Below are positions 26,323 to 34,275 of a stretch of DNA of 64,000 nt, in pieces. Within the stretch, counting starts at the first letter, position 1. Every line of letters starts with the position of its first letter. The DNA is from DASUHT01 sp038230835 (GTDB lineage: Bacteria; Actinomycetota; Thermoleophilia; Gaiellales; JAICJC01): NCBI GenBank assembly GCA_038230835.1, contig JBBRMM010000008.1, positions 62,001-126,000 of the forward strand, in the 5' to 3' direction. The notes under the pieces were generated by a model. That model saw nothing but the letters and a program-made list of their open reading frames with translations. It searched no databases and was not told the DNA's origin. The position numbers were made by a program, and so were the translations under genes.

Positions 26323-27295
26323 CCTGCGCTTCTGGCGGCGACGGCGGCGCGGAGCGGACGAGCCGGGGGCGGCGGCCGCACCGGCGCGCGAACCTCGGAT
26401 CCGCGGACGCGCGGCAGGGCTCCCGTACTCCAAGGGGCGGATGGCGCAGACCCTGATGCTCTCGGGCTTCGACGCCGAGCGTGCCTACGTGCTGTCCCAG
26501 CTGATCGAGCGCGAGGTGGCCGCTCTGGGTGCCGAGGAGATCACCATCGACGAGCTGCACCAGCTGGTCGAGGGGGTGCTCGGCCGCGAGGACACCCCGT
26601 CGATGCTGGAGCGCTACCACGGCTGGCACCGGGTCATGCACCTGGATCGGCCGCTGGTGCTGCTGCTGGGCGGGGCCACCGGCACCGGCAAGAGCTCGCT
26701 GGCTTCGGAAGTTGCCTACCGGCTGGGCATCAACCGGATAACCTCGACCGACGCGGTGCGGCAGGTGATGCGGGCGGCGTTCGCCCCCGAACTGCTCCCC
26801 GCCCTCCACTACTCGTCGTTCGAGGCGGGCGACGGCCTCAAGATCCCGATGCCCGACCCCGACGCGGGCGACCGCGCCCTCTTCGGGTTCATCCAGCAGG
26901 CCGAGCAGGTGGCCGTGGGAGCCAACGCGATCATCGAGCGGGCGGTCATGGAGGGCCTCTCGACGGTCGTCGAGGGCGTCCACCTGGTGCCCGGGCTGGT
27001 CGCCCCGGAGCGGCACCATCAGGCGGTGGTCGTCCAGGTGATGCTGGTGATCGCAGACGAGGAGGCGCACCAGGGCCATTTCATGCTGCGCGACTTCGAC
27101 TCGGGCGGTACCCGGGCGATGGAGCGATACCTCCGGCGGTTCGGCGAGATCCGCCGGATCCAGGACTACCTGATCGCGCGTGCCGATCACCTGGGCGTGC
27201 CGGTGATCGAGGCCGGCGATCCCGAGCACGCACTGGTGGCGGTGATGGATCTGATCCTCTCCCGGGCCGGAGCGGGCCACATCGCGCTACGCTGA
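26315..27295 (+). CDS. pgk2: 2-phosphoglycerate kinase
   Basis: Phosphorylates 2-phosphoglycerate to 2,3-diphosphoglycerate, the first step towards the cyclic compound. 326 residues: a basic N-terminus, an ATP-cone-like region (GRMAQTLMLSGFDAERAYVL, TIDELHQLVEGVLG), then the kinase domain with P-loop VLLLGGATGTGKSSLASEVA and RLGINRITSTDAVRQVMR. Other family segments are LHYSSFEAGD and STVVEGVHLVPGLV. The ATG at 26315 overlaps the synthetase stop. The pair is an unusual find in a bacterium of this type. Confidence 0.88.
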   Translation: MPDLRFWRRRRRGADEPGAAAAPAREPRIRGRAAGLPYSKGRMAQTLMLSGFDAERAYVLSQLIEREVAALGAEEITIDELHQLVEGVLGREDTPSMLERYHGWHRVMHLDRPLVLLLGGATGTGKSSLASEVAYRLGINRITSTDAVRQVMRAAFAPELLPALHYSSFEAGDGLKIPMPDPDAGDRALFGFIQQAEQVAVGANAIIERAVMEGLSTVVEGVHLVPGLVAPERHHQAVVVQVMLVIADEEAHQGHFMLRDFDSGGTRAMERYLRRFGEIRRIQDYLIARADHLGVPVIEAGDPEHALVAVMDLILSRAGAGHIALR

Positions 27296-27299
27296 GGGT

Positions 27300-28310
27300 G
27301 TGGCCGTCTCTGTGACCAGCGACGACGCTCCCGCCGAATCGCTTGCGGGCGCGTCTGACCAATGCCCCTGCACCGAGCTGGTCTCGGTCACCGAACGCTG
27401 CGCGCTGGCCGCCGGGCGCTTCCTCGGCCGCGGGGATGCCCGTGGGGCAGACGAGGCCGCCTCGCAGGCGATGGTGCAGGGACTCGCGAAGGTGGCGATC
27501 GACGGCACGGTTGTGATCGGCCGTCCGGAGGACGGACACCCGCTCTCGGTGGGCACCCGACTGGGCGGCGGCGGCCGAGCCTATGAGCTGGCCTGTGATC
27601 CGGTCGAGGGTGGGCCGGTGCTGGCCCGCGGGCAGGCCGGGGCGCTCTCGATCCTGGCCGTCGCCGATCCTGGCGGGATGGCGCAGATGCCGCGCATGTA
27701 CATGAAGAAGATGGCCGTCGGGCCCGTGGCCAAGGGCCGCATCGACCTCCGCCAGACGGTGTCCTGGAACCTTGCGGCGATCGCCGACGCCTTCGGGCGG
27801 CAGGTCGCCGACGTGACCGCGATCGTGCTCGACCGGCCCCGCCACGACGATCTGATAGCGGAGATCCGCGAGGCTGGCGCCCGCATCAAGTTGATCTCCG
27901 ACGGCGACATCACCGCCACCATCAACGCCGCCATCCGCGGTACCAACGATCACCTGGCGATCGGCATCGGTGGCGCGCTCGGGGGCATCATCTCGGCCGC
28001 CGCGATGCGCTGCCTCGGCGGCGAGATCCAGGGCCAGCTGTGGCCGATGAGCCGGACCGAGATCAACGACGCCGCCAGCCGCGGCATCACCGACATGTCC
28101 CGCATCTTCGGCATCGACGACCTGGTCAAGGGCGATGTGATCGTGGTCGCCAGCGGGATCTCGAACGGCGATCTGCTGCGCGGCGTGCGCTACCTGGCCG
28201 AGGGCGCCCGCAGCCATTCGATCGTGCTCTGCTCGCGGTGCAACCGGGTGCGGTTCATCGACTCAATCCATCTGTTCTCGCTCGGCCGCCACGACGAGAT
28301 ACGCTTGTAG
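27300..28310 (+). CDS. glpX: Fructose-1,6-bisphosphatase, class II (GlpX)
   Basis: A gluconeogenic enzyme that removes the 1-phosphate of fructose 1,6-bisphosphate. The 336-residue product shows LVSVTERCALAAGRFLGRGD, GTVVIGRPEDG, DPVEGGPVLARGQAGALSIL, MYMKKMAVGP, IKLISDGDITATINAA and GIGGALGGIISAAAMRCLGG, all GlpX signatures including the metal-binding Asp/Glu residues. The start is GTG at 27300, four bases after the kinase stop. The location links gluconeogenesis to the phosphoglycerate branch. Confidence 0.94.
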   Translation: MAVSVTSDDAPAESLAGASDQCPCTELVSVTERCALAAGRFLGRGDARGADEAASQAMVQGLAKVAIDGTVVIGRPEDGHPLSVGTRLGGGGRAYELACDPVEGGPVLARGQAGALSILAVADPGGMAQMPRMYMKKMAVGPVAKGRIDLRQTVSWNLAAIADAFGRQVADVTAIVLDRPRHDDLIAEIREAGARIKLISDGDITATINAAIRGTNDHLAIGIGGALGGIISAAAMRCLGGEIQGQLWPMSRTEINDAASRGITDMSRIFGIDDLVKGDVIVVASGISNGDLLRGVRYLAEGARSHSIVLCSRCNRVRFIDSIHLFSLGRHDEIRL

Positions 28311-28317
28311 CCCCCGG

Positions 28318-29184
28318 ATGCCGCTGCTCTACGAACTCCACGACCTGGCCCGCGAGCGGGGCATCGACGGCTACCGCCGGATGTCCAAGTCCGAGCTTGC
28401 CGGTGTGCTCGGCATCGAGAGCGACGCCGAAGCGGCACCGCGCCCGGCGGATCCGCCCGCAGCTCGCCGTGGCGAGCCCGCCGGGCCGACCGAGGTGGAT
28501 GTCGCGCGCCGAGCCGGGCTGGGCACGCTCACGTTGCGGGGCGCCGAGAACGCGCTTTCTCTGGACGCGCTCGAGCGCCTGGCGGATGCAGCCGAGGAAC
28601 TGGCGGCCGACTCCGAGGTACGGCTGGTCGCGATCACCGGCTCGGGCACGCGGATCTTCTCTGCGGGCGCCGATCTGACGGCGATCGGCGGGCTCCGTGG
28701 CGGCGAGATCACCGCCCGCGGCACGGATGCCTGCCGTCGCATCGCCGAGCTGCCGGTGCCGACCATCGCGCTGATCAACGGCCACGTCGTCGGCGGAGGT
28801 ATCGATCTGGCGCTGGCGTGTGACTGGCGGGTGGCTGTGCAGGGCGCCCGGCTGCGCTTCATCCACAACGAGCTGGGCTACTCACCACCCTGGGGTGGCG
28901 CCGCTCGTCTGGCGGGGTTGGTCGGTCGCTCGGCCGCGCTGCGCCTGTTCGCCACCTGCGAGGTGCTGGCGGTGGAGGAGGCCCGTTACCTGGGCCTGGT
29001 GGACGAGGTCGTGGCTCCGCAGAAGCTGCTGTCTCGTGCCGAATCGCTGGCCACACGGATCAGCCGATCCGACCGGGAGGCGGTGGCTGTGACCAAGAGC
29101 CTGCTGGCAGGCGAGCTGGATCTGGCGCGCCACGAGCGGGCGTTCTCGCAACTCTGGGACGCGAAGGCTACCCTTCGATCATGA
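28318..29184 (+). CDS. Enoyl-CoA hydratase/isomerase with N-terminal Rho-N-like domain
   Basis: 288 residues. Residues 1-33 (YELHDLARERGIDGYRRMSK, then SELAGVLGIE) match the Rho N-terminal/SAP-like helical fold. After an Ala/Pro-rich linker comes a crotonase domain. It has the oxyanion-hole segments IFSAGADLTAIGG and GHVVGGGIDLALACD, and LGYSPPWGGAARLAGLVG. One catalytic Glu usually found in the GLxPxxGG region aligns with Ser-Pro here (ELGYSPPWGG), so activity may differ from a true hydratase. It overlaps the DUF59 gene by four bases. Confidence 0.85.
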   Translation: MPLLYELHDLARERGIDGYRRMSKSELAGVLGIESDAEAAPRPADPPAARRGEPAGPTEVDVARRAGLGTLTLRGAENALSLDALERLADAAEELAADSEVRLVAITGSGTRIFSAGADLTAIGGLRGGEITARGTDACRRIAELPVPTIALINGHVVGGGIDLALACDWRVAVQGARLRFIHNELGYSPPWGGAARLAGLVGRSAALRLFATCEVLAVEEARYLGLVDEVVAPQKLLSRAESLATRISRSDREAVAVTKSLLAGELDLARHERAFSQLWDAKATLRS

Positions 29185-29480
29185 CACTCACTGAAGAGGA
29201 CGTGTTCGAGGCCCTGCGGGTGGTCGAGGATCCCGAGCTGGGGATGGACGTGGTCGACCTCGGGCTCGTGTACGACGTCAAGCTCGAGCTTCCCAAGCTG
29301 ACCGTGACCTACTCGCTCACCTCGATGGGTTGCCCGGCGGGCGCCATGATCGAGCAGCAGATCCGGGATGTCTGTGCGGCGCTCGACGGCGTCGCCGACG
29401 TCGTCACCGACCTCACCTGGACTCCGCCGTGGTCGCCCGAGATGATGTCGGACGACGCCAAGTTCGTGCTCGGCTTCTGA
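29181..29480 (+). CDS. DUF59/MIP18 family protein (SufT/PaaD-like)
   Basis: A 99-residue protein of the family that assists iron-sulfur cluster assembly or phenylacetyl-CoA oxygenase maturation. Motifs: LRVVEDPELGMDVVDLGLVY, then YSLTSMGCPAGAMIEQQI with the conserved Cys, and LTWTPPWSPEMMSDDAK. The C-terminus lacks the zinc cysteines of true PaaD. It overlaps the crotonase gene (ATGA), closing the glpX-containing operon. Confidence 0.88.
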   Translation: MTLTEEDVFEALRVVEDPELGMDVVDLGLVYDVKLELPKLTVTYSLTSMGCPAGAMIEQQIRDVCAALDGVADVVTDLTWTPPWSPEMMSDDAKFVLGF

Positions 29481-29604
29481 AATCCCACTCTCATCTGCTT
29501 GCAATGTGACGCTCCACCTCCCATTGACCGGTCCGACGGCATGTGGGAGTATCGGGCAACTTATGGCCTCGCCACCGTGGCCGGGTCACCATGAGGGGGG
29601 CGTT

Positions 29605-30095
29605 ATGTTGAGACGTGGTGTTGGTATGGCGAGCGTGGTTGCCGCGCTCGCGTTGGGTTCGGCGGCGACGGCGCTTGCGAGCGGTGCTGGGACGGTGACG
29701 AAGACCGTGCACGCGTATAACGTCGTGTTGTTCTCGAATCCGGTGCATAATCCATGCTCGGGCGCCGCCGGCACCCTGACTGCCAAACCGCAGCGACCGA
29801 GGTGTTCCACATCACCAAACAGGCGGACGGCACTTTCTGGGTGACCGGAACCGCAGAAGGAACCGCGACGTTCACGCCGACCGATCCCAGCGGTGCTTCG
29901 GCGAGCGGCCACTTCCAAAACTGGTTCGGGGAGTCGCTCAACGACCAGAACAACGTCAAGCACTCGACTGGCAACTTCAACCTGTGGGGCAGTGACGGCT
30001 CCCACATCGTCGTCCACACCGCCAGCCACCTGAGCACGAATGCCTCAGGCGACGTGACCGTGAAGTTCAACAACTTCACCGCGCACTGCGGATAA
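29605..30095 (+). CDS. Small secreted protein with a -1 frameshift near 29790
   Basis: MLRRGVGMASVVAALALG and SAATALAS form a signal peptide. Frame 1 continues to CSGAAGTLTAK; frame 3 then gives TAATEVFHITKQADGTFWV, TGTAEGTATFTPTDPSGASA and a C-terminal VKFNNFTAHCG. One extra A in the run gccaaacc would join them as GTLTAKTAATEVFHI, a natural beta-rich secreted protein of about 163 residues with two cysteines that could pair. GAGGGGGG precedes the ATG. No family name is known to me. TTGACC at 29524 may be part of its promoter. Confidence 0.7.
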
Positions 30096-30106
30096 CGCCG
30101 TGACCA

Positions 30107-30137
30107 GGGTGGGCGGCGAGCGATTCGCCGCCCACCC
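30107..30137 (+). terminator. Strong hairpin terminator after the secreted protein
   Basis: GGGTGGGCGGCGA - GCGAT - TCGCCGCCCACCC is a perfect 13-bp stem with a 5-nt loop, 11 bases after the stop. The T-run is poor (ctccgg), as is common in high-GC genomes. Confidence 0.7.
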
Positions 30138-30194
30138 CTCCGGTACGATCCCACCCGTCCGCTGCGGCAGCTTGAACGAAGGTGGGTTCGAGGT

Positions 30195-30320
30195 GTGAGT
30201 CGCGGGTTTGACCATGGGAACGAGCCCAGAGCCGAGGAAATCGCGCTGCACCAGCGGTTCCTCACTGTGCAAGGCCAGCGCTGGCTCAAGGCCAACATGC
30301 GCGTGACCCGCCGCCGATAG
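30195..30320 (+). CDS. Possible 41-residue small protein upstream of the sedolisin
   Basis: A GTG start reads SRGFDHGNEPRAEEIALH and QRFLTVQGQRWLKANMRV to a TAG at 30318-30320, one base before the ATG of the protease. AAGGTGGG lies upstream, although far from the GTG. The sequence has a balanced charged and aromatic composition with a basic end (TRRR). No family is recognised. It could be a leader that couples translation of the protease, or a chance frame. Confidence 0.35.
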   Translation: MSRGFDHGNEPRAEEIALHQRFLTVQGQRWLKANMRVTRRR

Positions 30321-30321
30321 G

Positions 30322-31620
30322 ATGGGTGTGGAGCGCGCCGCCGGCGTTCTGGGAGTGCTGATCGCGCTGACCCTCGCTGCGGCGTGCGGGTCGCAGGCCG
30401 ACCGGGTGACCTCCGGCTCGACGCTGGCCGAGAAGCTGCTGGCTCAGCCCGTGGCCAGCCCGCTGGCGGCCCGGCCGCCCGCCTTCGACGCCTGCGGTGC
30501 CCCGGCAGGGTTCCGCTGCTACGACCCTCCCCAGGTGTACCGGGCGTATGACCTCGCCCCGATCTACCGCACCGGCGTGTTCGGGCAGGGACGCACGATC
30601 GCGATCCTCGACTCGTTCGGCTCGCCGACCATCCGCTCCGATCTGCGCGCGTTCGACGCGGCCTTCCACCTACCCCCGGCCCGGCTCGAGATCGTCGCCC
30701 CGGCCGGACAGCCACCCGCGTTCGACGGTTCACCTGACCGGGTCGGCTGGGCCTCGGAGACCTCGCTGGACGTCGAGTGGGCGCACGCCATCGCGCCGCT
30801 CGCACGGATCGTGCTGGTGGAGACCCCCACGGACGAGACCGAGGGCATCCACGGCATGCCCGAGATGATGCGCTCGATCGACTCCATGGTCGTCCACGAG
30901 CGGATCGACGTCTACTCGATGTCCTTCGGTGCCACCGAGGGGACGTTCGAGCGGGGAGTGATCGCCCGCCTTCGCGGCGCCATCGTCCGTGCCTCTCGCG
31001 GCGGATCGACCCTGGTCGCCGCCAGCGGTGACGTGGGGGCGGCCGGCTATCGGCTCGATCTGGACGGGTTCTTCGCCGGCCCGCAGGTGTCGTGGCCCGC
31101 TTCCGATCCACTCGTGACCGCGGTCGGCGGTACCGACCTCAACCTGGACGCCACCGGCCGCAGCGTCGGCCCGCTCACAGCCTGGGGCGACGACAGCGGT
31201 GCGTCCGGCGGTGGCCTCTCGGCGGTGTTCGGGCGGCCGGCGTACCAGCGCGGCCTGCTTCCGGACATGGGCGACCACCGGCTGATTCCCGACCTCGCGG
31301 TCTCCGGGTCGATCCGTGACGGCGTCGTGATCCGGATGGACGGCCGCTGGCGGCATATCGGCGGGACATCGGCTGCCACGCCGATCCTCGCCGGCGTGGT
31401 GGCGCTCGCCGACGCGGTCACCGGGCGCGATCTGGGCAATATCAATCCGGCGCTCTACCGGCTCGCTGCGAGGCGCGCCTCCGGCGTCGCCGACGTCACG
31501 CTCGGCAACAACTCCTTCGGCGGGGTGCGCGGATACCGCGCCGGGCCGGGCTACGACCTTGTCACGGGACTGGGCACGATCGACGCCGCGGAATTGATCA
31601 GAAGCCTCGCTGTCCGCTGA
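30322..31620 (+). CDS. Lipoprotein serine-carboxyl protease, sedolisin (S53) family
   Basis: 432 residues. The signal ends in a lipobox, LTLAAACGSQ, so the protein is probably lipid-anchored outside the cell. The S53 catalytic set is visible: Glu146 and Asp150 (WASETSLDVEWAHA), the oxyanion Asp237 (AASGDVGAAG) and Ser350 (GGTSAATPILAG). The C-terminal calcium-site region GPGYDLVTGLGTID is typical. The catalytic domain starts near residue 66 (CYDPPQVYRAYDL), so the roughly 180-residue propeptide usual in this family is nearly absent. It is convergent with the iolE-like gene. Confidence 0.9.
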   Translation: MGVERAAGVLGVLIALTLAAACGSQADRVTSGSTLAEKLLAQPVASPLAARPPAFDACGAPAGFRCYDPPQVYRAYDLAPIYRTGVFGQGRTIAILDSFGSPTIRSDLRAFDAAFHLPPARLEIVAPAGQPPAFDGSPDRVGWASETSLDVEWAHAIAPLARIVLVETPTDETEGIHGMPEMMRSIDSMVVHERIDVYSMSFGATEGTFERGVIARLRGAIVRASRGGSTLVAASGDVGAAGYRLDLDGFFAGPQVSWPASDPLVTAVGGTDLNLDATGRSVGPLTAWGDDSGASGGGLSAVFGRPAYQRGLLPDMGDHRLIPDLAVSGSIRDGVVIRMDGRWRHIGGTSAATPILAGVVALADAVTGRDLGNINPALYRLAARRASGVADVTLGNNSFGGVRGYRAGPGYDLVTGLGTIDAAELIRSLAVR

Positions 31621-31629
31621 TCAAACCAT

Positions 31630-32547
31630 CTAGATCCCGAGCTCGCGCAGCACGCCCCGGTTGTGGCGGGCGTCGGCCGCCAGCGACTCGACGGTCTGGC
31701 CTGGGCGCAGGTAGCGATCCTGCTCCACCACCACCCAGCCGGTGTAGTTCAGGCGGCGCAGCCGCCCGACCACTCCGGCGAGGTTCACGCTGCCGTCACC
31801 GAACAGGCAGAACACGCCTCGCCGCCACGCCTCCTCGAGTCCCAGCCCGCCGGCCCGGATCTCGTCCATGACGGTGCGGTCGACATCCTTCAGATGGACG
31901 TGGGTCACCAGCTCTCCGTAGGTGTCGAGAAACTCGATCGGGTCTCCGCCGCCGAACAGCGAGTGGCCGCTGTCGAAGCACAGGCCGAGCAGGCCCGGGT
32001 CGACCCGGGCGGTGAAGCGGGCGATCTCCCGCGGCGTCTCCACGTATGTGCCACCGTGGTAGTGGAACGCCGGCACGTAGCCGCGTTCGTGGCAGCGTTC
32101 GGCCGCCCGCTGAGCGCTGTCGGTCAGCGTGACGAAGCGCGCCTCCGAGAGCCACGTCTCGGGTCGCTGCTCGATCCGGCCCGCCTGTGCGAGCCGGTCG
32201 GGCTCGCAGAAGGCATCGGAGATCAGCACCCGGGGTCGGTCTCCCGAGGACGGGGTCGTGCGGTCGAGCAGGTCGAGCGTCCGCTCGAGGAAGGCCATGT
32301 CTTCCTCGAGGTGCTCGGATCGTGAGAGCCGCAGGGGCAGGAACGAGCCGACCAGCTCCAGGCCGCGCCGCTCGAGTGCCCGCGCCGCGTCCGTGCCGTC
32401 GCCGAAGTAGCCCGGCGGGCCGAGCTCGGTGCCCTCGTGCCCGCTGTCGACGATCGCGTCGAGCACCGCCATCGGGTCGGGCAGCCCTGTGTCGCCGGCC
32501 GTCATCTCGAAGACGCCGAACGAGACCGGCGCGGAGGCGACCCTCAT
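31630..32547 (-). CDS. iolE: IolE-like sugar isomerase/dehydratase (TIM barrel)
   Basis: 305 residues of the AP-endonuclease-2/xylose-isomerase-like barrel. The N-terminus (ASAPVSFGVFEMTAGD, then GHEGTELGPPGYFGDG) is the pattern of inosose (2-keto-myo-inositol) dehydratases. Metal ligand segments AFHYHGGTYVET, LCFDSGHSLFGGG, THVHLKDVD and VVVEQDRY follow. It overlaps iolB by four bases and is the last gene of the minus-strand unit. The step is inferred from its company (iolB, iolC, iolD); a related ketose epimerase function is possible. Confidence 0.75.
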   Translation of the reverse strand: MRVASAPVSFGVFEMTAGDTGLPDPMAVLDAIVDSGHEGTELGPPGYFGDGTDAARALERRGLELVGSFLPLRLSRSEHLEEDMAFLERTLDLLDRTTPSSGDRPRVLISDAFCEPDRLAQAGRIEQRPETWLSEARFVTLTDSAQRAAERCHERGYVPAFHYHGGTYVETPREIARFTARVDPGLLGLCFDSGHSLFGGGDPIEFLDTYGELVTHVHLKDVDRTVMDEIRAGGLGLEEAWRRGVFCLFGDGSVNLAGVVGRLRRLNYTGWVVVEQDRYLRPGQTVESLAADARHNRGVLRELGI

Positions 32548-33365
32548 CGCTCACCTCCTCCGGTCAGCGGCACCCGCGGGTCGGTGTCGAGCGCGTCCCA
32601 CGTTCCGCGGGTCCAGGCCAGTTCGGGATCGTCCTCGGCGGCCATCGAGCGCTGCTCGGCGGCCAGCCCGTTCAGGTAGTAGCCGTGATACCCGTGGGCT
32701 GCGCAGAACGGGTGGTAGCCGCGCGGCACCAGCAACACGTCCAGGTCGCGCACCGTCCACGTCTCGTCGAGGCTGCGGTCATGGGTGTACAGGCGCTGGA
32801 CGCCGAACCCCTCGGGCCGCTCGAAGCGATAGGCGTACACCTCCTCGAGCTCGTTCTCGACCGGCAGCCGCTCCCGCTCGTGCTTGTGCGGCGGGTACGA
32901 CGACCAGTTGCCGCCCGGAGTCAGCACCTCCACCACCAGCAGCCTGTGAGCCGGGAAGTCGGGCGGGACGATGTGGTTGATCTGCCGGGTCGCGTTGCCC
33001 GCGCCGCGCACCTCCACCCGCACCTCCTCGGGCCGGATCGCCCGCACCGGATGCAGCCGCTCGGCGCGTGCGGCGCAGATGCCCACCCGGCCTGAGCCCT
33101 CGAGCCGGTAGCCGGTGCCGGGCGGGAGGTACAGCGCATGGGGGAGGTCGGCGAAGGGCGACGCGCGCGTGCCCAGGCTGTGGCGCTCACCTGCGACCAC
33201 TGCGGCCAGGTCACCACCGAGGTTGACCAGGCACACCTCGTCGGCGGCGGTGCCCAGGTCGAGGTGGCCGTCAACCGCCACCGAGCGGTACGAGAGCCAC
33301 CGCCAGCCGGCGCTCTCGGGCGTCACCGGGGGCGCCGGCGCTCGCAGCAGCAGGTGATCACTCAT
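32544..33365 (-). CDS. iolB: 5-deoxy-glucuronate isomerase
   Basis: Converts 5-deoxy-D-glucuronate to 2-deoxy-5-keto-D-gluconate in inositol catabolism. It is a 273-residue bicupin. The metal-binding stretch SSYPPHKHERERLPVENELE supplies two His and a Glu, and the late PRGYHPFCAAHGYHGYYLNG the final His residues; both are family signatures. I chose the ATG at 33365 (MSDHLLLRAPAP) with AGAGGA upstream; the alternative ATG at 33374 is close. It overlaps iolC by eight bases. Confidence 0.92.
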   Translation of the reverse strand: MSDHLLLRAPAPPVTPESAGWRWLSYRSVAVDGHLDLGTAADEVCLVNLGGDLAAVVAGERHSLGTRASPFADLPHALYLPPGTGYRLEGSGRVGICAARAERLHPVRAIRPEEVRVEVRGAGNATRQINHIVPPDFPAHRLLVVEVLTPGGNWSSYPPHKHERERLPVENELEEVYAYRFERPEGFGVQRLYTHDRSLDETWTVRDLDVLLVPRGYHPFCAAHGYHGYYLNGLAAEQRSMAAEDDPELAWTRGTWDALDTDPRVPLTGGGER

Positions 33366-34275
33366 GCAGGTCATCCTCTCTTGGCATCGCCACCGAGCAG
33401 CCGAGGCGCGAGGCCACGTGCGCACCGGCCCGGTTGGCCACGGTGGCGGCGGCGGCCGGAGCATCGCCCCGCAGCACCCTCCAGCCGAACGCGGCCGCGA
33501 ACGCGTCGCCGGCGCCGAGCCCGTTCACGACCTCCGCCGGGTGGCCGGGGATCCGCACCGGAGACGAGCCGGACACGTGCACCGTTGCTCCGTCCGGCCC
33601 GTGCTTGCGCACCAGCGCGACCGGCCCCGCCTCCAGCAGGTCGGCCCATCCGCCGCCGGGCGCAGCGGCGGCGATCTCCTCGTCCGAGCCGAGCGCGATC
33701 GAGGCCGTCCGCACGGCGATCCGGATGCAGGCCGCGTAGTCCGCCGGATCGGCCCACAGCGTCGATCGCCAGTCCAGGTCGAGCACCGTCGTGCCGGCAC
33801 CGCCGGCTCGAGCTTCCATCAGTGTCATGGTCGCCAGCCGCGACGGCTCGCGGGCAAACCCCGTGCCGCTGACGTAGGCCAGCGGCACCCCGGCCATCTC
33901 CGGCAGGTCGAGGCCTCCCACCGTCAGCTCCCAGTCGGGGCAGGTGGGCGTGCGGTAGAACGTGATCGGGAAGCGATCGGGTGGCCATGCCTCGCAGAAC
34001 GCCAGCGCGGTCTGCAGGGTGGGGTGCACGCCCAGCCAGCGGCAGTCGATGCCCTCCGCCTCGAGAAACCGCCGCACGAAGCGCCCGTGCCCGTCGTCGC
34101 CGACCGCCGACACGATCGCCGTGCGGACTCCCAGCCGGGCGAGCCCGGTGGCGACATTGCCGGCGAAGCCGCCGACGAACTTGTGGAACCCCTCCACGTC
34201 CTCCAGCGGTGTCTCCAGCTGCTGGGGGTACAGGTCGACGCACACTCTTCCCATCACCACCGCATCGAGGCTCAC
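33358..34275 (-). CDS. iolC: 5-dehydro-2-deoxygluconokinase
   Basis: A PfkB-family kinase, 305 residues, that phosphorylates 2-deoxy-5-keto-gluconate at C6. The signatures are GGFAGNVATGLARLGVRTA (substrate site) and VVNGLGAGDAFAAAFGW, with the catalytic Asp in GAGD and the anion hole. VLDLDWRSTLW is typical of the IolC branch. The start is GTG at 34275, sharing GTGA with the stop of the upstream dehydrogenase. Placed between iolB and a dehydrogenase, its assignment is well supported. Confidence 0.9.
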   Translation of the reverse strand: MSLDAVVMGRVCVDLYPQQLETPLEDVEGFHKFVGGFAGNVATGLARLGVRTAIVSAVGDDGHGRFVRRFLEAEGIDCRWLGVHPTLQTALAFCEAWPPDRFPITFYRTPTCPDWELTVGGLDLPEMAGVPLAYVSGTGFAREPSRLATMTLMEARAGGAGTTVLDLDWRSTLWADPADYAACIRIAVRTASIALGSDEEIAAAAPGGGWADLLEAGPVALVRKHGPDGATVHVSGSSPVRIPGHPAEVVNGLGAGDAFAAAFGWRVLRGDAPAAAATVANRAGAHVASRLGCSVAMPREDDLHE

